Positions 61,943 to 64,000 of a stretch of DNA of 64,000 bases are shown one piece after another; the first letter of the stretch is position 1, and every line of letters begins with the position of its first letter. Source of the DNA: Parabacteroides faecis (lineage in GTDB: Bacteria; Bacteroidota; Bacteroidia; Bacteroidales; Tannerellaceae). Under the pieces are notes generated by a model. That model did no database searches, was not told where the DNA came from, and worked only from the letters and a program-made list of their open reading frames with translations. The translations under genes were made by a program, and so were the position numbers. The stretch is taken from positions 124,001-188,000 of the forward strand of contig NZ_BMPB01000008.1 in assembly GCF_014647375.1 (NCBI RefSeq). The letters run 5' to 3'.

Positions 61943-63163
61943 ATGAAACGATTATTGTTAACAGTTGCATTATGTGTTGCAGCATCATCAGCCTCTTTCG
62001 CTCAGAAGAAAGCCGTTAAGGAGGCGCAAGGTATAGCAAAAGGGGCAACTCCTGATTTTACAGAAGCTAGAACCTTGATCAAGGGAGCTTTGGAAAATCC
62101 TGAAACAAAAGACGATGCTCAGGCATGGTATGTAGCAGGTTTTATCGAAGATCAGCAGTTTAGTTCTGAAAGAACAAAACAGATCCTGGGACAACAACCG
62201 AACGAACCGGTTATGTATGATGCATTGATCGCTATCCTTCCTTATTTCAAGAAGGCTTACGAACTGGATCAACTGCCTAACGAAAAAGGTAAGATCAAAC
62301 CTAAATATACAAAAGACATCAAGAGCATTCTGAGTGCTGACCATGTATATTATTTCAACGGTGGTGCTTACTATTTCGACCAGAAAGATTACAAGAAAGC
62401 TTATGATTTCTTCAATCAATATCTGGAAATCTCTGAATTGCCGATGTTTGAAGGAACTCAGACTGCAGAAAAAGACTCTACTTTCATGACAGTTCAGTTC
62501 TATGCTGCTGTTGCTGCTACTCAGCTAGGTGATTCTCCTACAGCTATCAAGGCTTTGACTCGTGCTAAAGACACAGATTTCAGACAGAATGATGTTTATC
62601 AGTATCTGGCTTACGAATTTCAGCAGGCTGGAGATTCTGTAAGCTACTTAAATACTCTGGAAGAAGGTTTGTCAAAATTCCCGAATGAAGATTTCTATCT
62701 GATGAGCTTGATCGATACTTATATTCGTTCAGGTCAGAATGAAAAGGCTATCGAAAACCTGTCAACAGCTATCGCTAAAGATCCGAACAACTCACAACTT
62801 TATCATGTTCAGGGTATCGTTTATGAAACAGGTTTCAAGGATTATGCAAAAGCAGAAGCAGCATTCAAGAAAGCATTGGAACTTAATCCGGAAAACATCG
62901 ATTCAATGTCAGGTCTGGGACGTATCTACTACAACCAGGGTGTGAACAAACAAGGTGAAGCTAACATGATCAATGATAGCAAGAAATATCAGGAAGAATT
63001 AGCTGTTGCTAAAGATCTTTTCAAACAGGCTCTTCCTTATTTCCAGAAAGCTCACGAAATGAAACCGACTGAATCAGAATATATGGTTGCGTTAAGAGGT
63101 ATCTATTATAATCTGAACATGGGTCCGGAACTGGAAGCTATCGAAGCAGAAATGAACAAATAA
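61943..63163 (+). CDS. Periplasmic TPR-repeat protein
   Basis: A 406-residue protein with signal peptide MKRLLLTVALCVAASSASFA. The body is helical with several TPR units: KKAYDFFNQYLEISELPMF, SPTAIKALTRAKDTDF, SVSYLNTLEEGLSKFPNEDFYLMSLIDTYIRSG, EKAIENLSTAIAKDPNNSQLYHVQG, YAKAEAAFKKALELNPEN, and ALPYFQKAHEMKPTESEY. Such proteins bind partners in the periplasm of Bacteroidetes. It follows gyrA by 40 bp and ends at a clear terminator; a link to gyrase is unlikely. Confidence 0.88.
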   Translation: MKRLLLTVALCVAASSASFAQKKAVKEAQGIAKGATPDFTEARTLIKGALENPETKDDAQAWYVAGFIEDQQFSSERTKQILGQQPNEPVMYDALIAILPYFKKAYELDQLPNEKGKIKPKYTKDIKSILSADHVYYFNGGAYYFDQKDYKKAYDFFNQYLEISELPMFEGTQTAEKDSTFMTVQFYAAVAATQLGDSPTAIKALTRAKDTDFRQNDVYQYLAYEFQQAGDSVSYLNTLEEGLSKFPNEDFYLMSLIDTYIRSGQNEKAIENLSTAIAKDPNNSQLYHVQGIVYETGFKDYAKAEAAFKKALELNPENIDSMSGLGRIYYNQGVNKQGEANMINDSKKYQEELAVAKDLFKQALPYFQKAHEMKPTESEYMVALRGIYYNLNMGPELEAIEAEMNK

Positions 63164-63182
63164 TAATCATCTCATTACATAC

Positions 63183-63219
63183 AAAAATAGCCGTCTCGAT
63201 TGAGATGGCTATTTTTTTG
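63183..63219 (+). terminator. Terminator of the TPR gene
   Basis: AAAAATAGCCGTCTC and GAGATGGCTATTTTTTT form a 14-bp stem with one mismatch and a T-run. Confidence 0.85.
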
Positions 63220-63255
63220 TCTATATGTCTCTCCGGTATTTATTTCTCTGTATAC

Positions 63256-63778
63256 TTATTGTGAAACGACAGTCCAAACCTGTTCACTGATACTTTTCAT
63301 TCCTTTTACAGAAGGATGTCCCCATTGTTTATCGATATCGCGAAGACGGATATTGGTTATTCCATAATGAGAGCATATCTCATTTATACTGTTTGTAATA
63401 TCTTCAGAAAGCTCTGTATTCATCAGATTATAAACCCGGGCATTCGGATAAGATCGGGTAATATGGTCCAATAAATAACAGAAAGCCGGACGGAAATTAT
63501 AAAGATCGGCTTTTGTCCAGTTTTCATATTGAAAATGGCCGATAGGGGAGCCAGCCCAACTATCATTGGTACCACCAAAGATAAAAATGATATCAGGATT
63601 ACCTAAACTGTCCATACGGGTTACAAACGAACACCATACCAACACGCATTACCGGCAGGGATAACATACCCATAAAAGGTAGAATAGGAATCACCAAGAA
63701 TAGATATTTTCTTTTGGGCAAAATGCCTGAAGAGAGACTCAGAAAAAGTATCAGAAAATGTATTAGATATTTGTTCAT
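63256..63778 (-). pseudogene. Broken SGNH/GDSL hydrolase gene
   Basis: Three fragments of one ORF lie in different frames on the minus strand. First, a signal peptide MNKYLIHFLILFLSLSSG (from 63778). Then, one T out of frame, AQKKISILGDSYSTFYGYVI, which holds block I GDS with the nucleophile. After NACWYG the frame stops (63641 area), and the downstream ORF resumes with SFVTRMDSLGNPDIIFIFGG and block III GGTNDSWAG, ending HPSVKGM with the catalytic His/Asp region. Intact relatives have about 40 more residues between NACWYG and TRMD, so this part has been deleted. The protein cannot be functional as it stands, unless the assembly is wrong. Confidence 0.75.
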
Positions 63779-63810
63779 AACAAGAATGTTTTTACGCCGT
63801 ACAAAGTTAT

Positions 63811-63847
63811 AAAAATAGCCGTCCCATTTACGGAACGGCTATTTTTT
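63811..63847. terminator. Hairpin resembling the 63183 terminator
   Basis: AAAAATAGCCGT and ACGGCTATTTTTT, near-identical arms to the terminator at 63183-63219. It follows the partial minus-strand membrane gene at 63869, so it serves as its terminator. Confidence 0.75.
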
Positions 63848-63868
63848 ATCTCTAATTCTACTGATGAA

Positions 63869-64000
63869 TTACAAGTAAGGAATAATTGTTATATAAATAC
63901 CTGTAATAATCGCAGATGTAATAACACCTGAAATATTCGCTCCCAAGGCGTCACCCAGGATAAACGAATCCGGATTTTCTTTACTGACCAGCTTTTGTGC
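63869..64000 (-). CDS. C-terminal end of an integral membrane protein, possibly sodium-translocating decarboxylase beta subunit
   Basis: Only the last 43 residues are in the window: KENPDSFILGDALGANISGV and TSAIITGIYITIIPYL. The pattern (KEN.. FIL..ALG.N.SGVI.SA) recalls the C-terminus of OadB/MmdB-type beta subunits, which read MHAMGPNVAGVIGSA. With so few residues the assignment is tentative; another multi-pass protein is possible. The gene begins beyond the right edge and ends with a hairpin. Confidence 0.4.
   Translation of the reverse strand, partial: AQKLVSKENPDSFILGDALGANISGVITSAIITGIYITIIPYL

Overview
The window looks like chromosome of a gut Bacteroidales bacterium, most likely a Parabacteroides or close relative. 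The evidence is direct: many start regions carry the Bacteroidetes -7 element TAnnTTTG; Shine-Dalgarno sequences are mostly absent; there are many SPII lipoproteins and SusCD-era style surface proteins; the Bacteroidetes-only ribosomal protein of the DUF4295 type follows rpmG; and the gene sets gnd-zwf-pgl, coaBC-DUF4835-recN and LytS/LytTR with a DUF6268 barrel are all present. Species assignment is inference. I see no rRNA, tRNA, CRISPR array, insertion sequence or prophage.

Layout. 1-4737: end of a flavin disulfide oxidoreductase, then the complete oxidative pentose phosphate operon (gnd, zwf, pgl). 4846-8606 (minus): a surface-protein operon of two fimbrillin-like lipoproteins, a DUF3575 protein and an HU-like DNA-binding protein that appears frameshifted. 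8624-8926: a segment of about 300 bp flanked by a 17-bp inverted repeat, holding one good promoter that now points right, away from the surface operon. This is the strongest candidate for an undescribed phase switch here. 9051-13402: small acidic ORF, outer-membrane barrel, a tandem pair of LytS-type sensor kinases (the first has lost its phosphoacceptor histidine) and a LytTR regulator. 13464-17873: DUF3859, GtrA, amino-acid permease, SDR enzyme, ThuA protein.

18021-24350 (minus): two orphan ABC permeases, recQ and recJ. 24679-29780: tsaC-type gene, polyprenyl sugar transferase, ClC channel, fmt, DUF454. 29863-32497: AraC regulator divergent from a small lipoprotein and a GH29 alpha-L-fucosidase, a small glycan-use locus. 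32567-39550 (minus): flavodoxin, fused E1 and E2 of a 2-oxoacid dehydrogenase, lipoate ligase, dihydrolipoyl dehydrogenase and a nitroreductase; together these form a nearly complete lipoate-dependent complex.

39812-47528: ribosomal genes rpmB-rpmG-DUF4295, then dnaN, an exonuclease, an iron alcohol dehydrogenase, coaBC, DUF4835 (PorD-like) and recN. 47596-53790: exported and membrane proteins of unknown role, a secreted TPR protein with a DnaJ-type zinc finger, rlmB, ridA and a collagen-like lipoprotein. 54378-64000: htpG, clpC, gyrA, a TPR protein, a broken SGNH hydrolase and the end of a membrane protein. Several intergenic regions hold repeats not explained by genes: a 22-bp tandem dyad array (33189-33291), a 16-bp heptad inverted pair (53948/54329), and a 38-bp element found twice (29801 and 54064).
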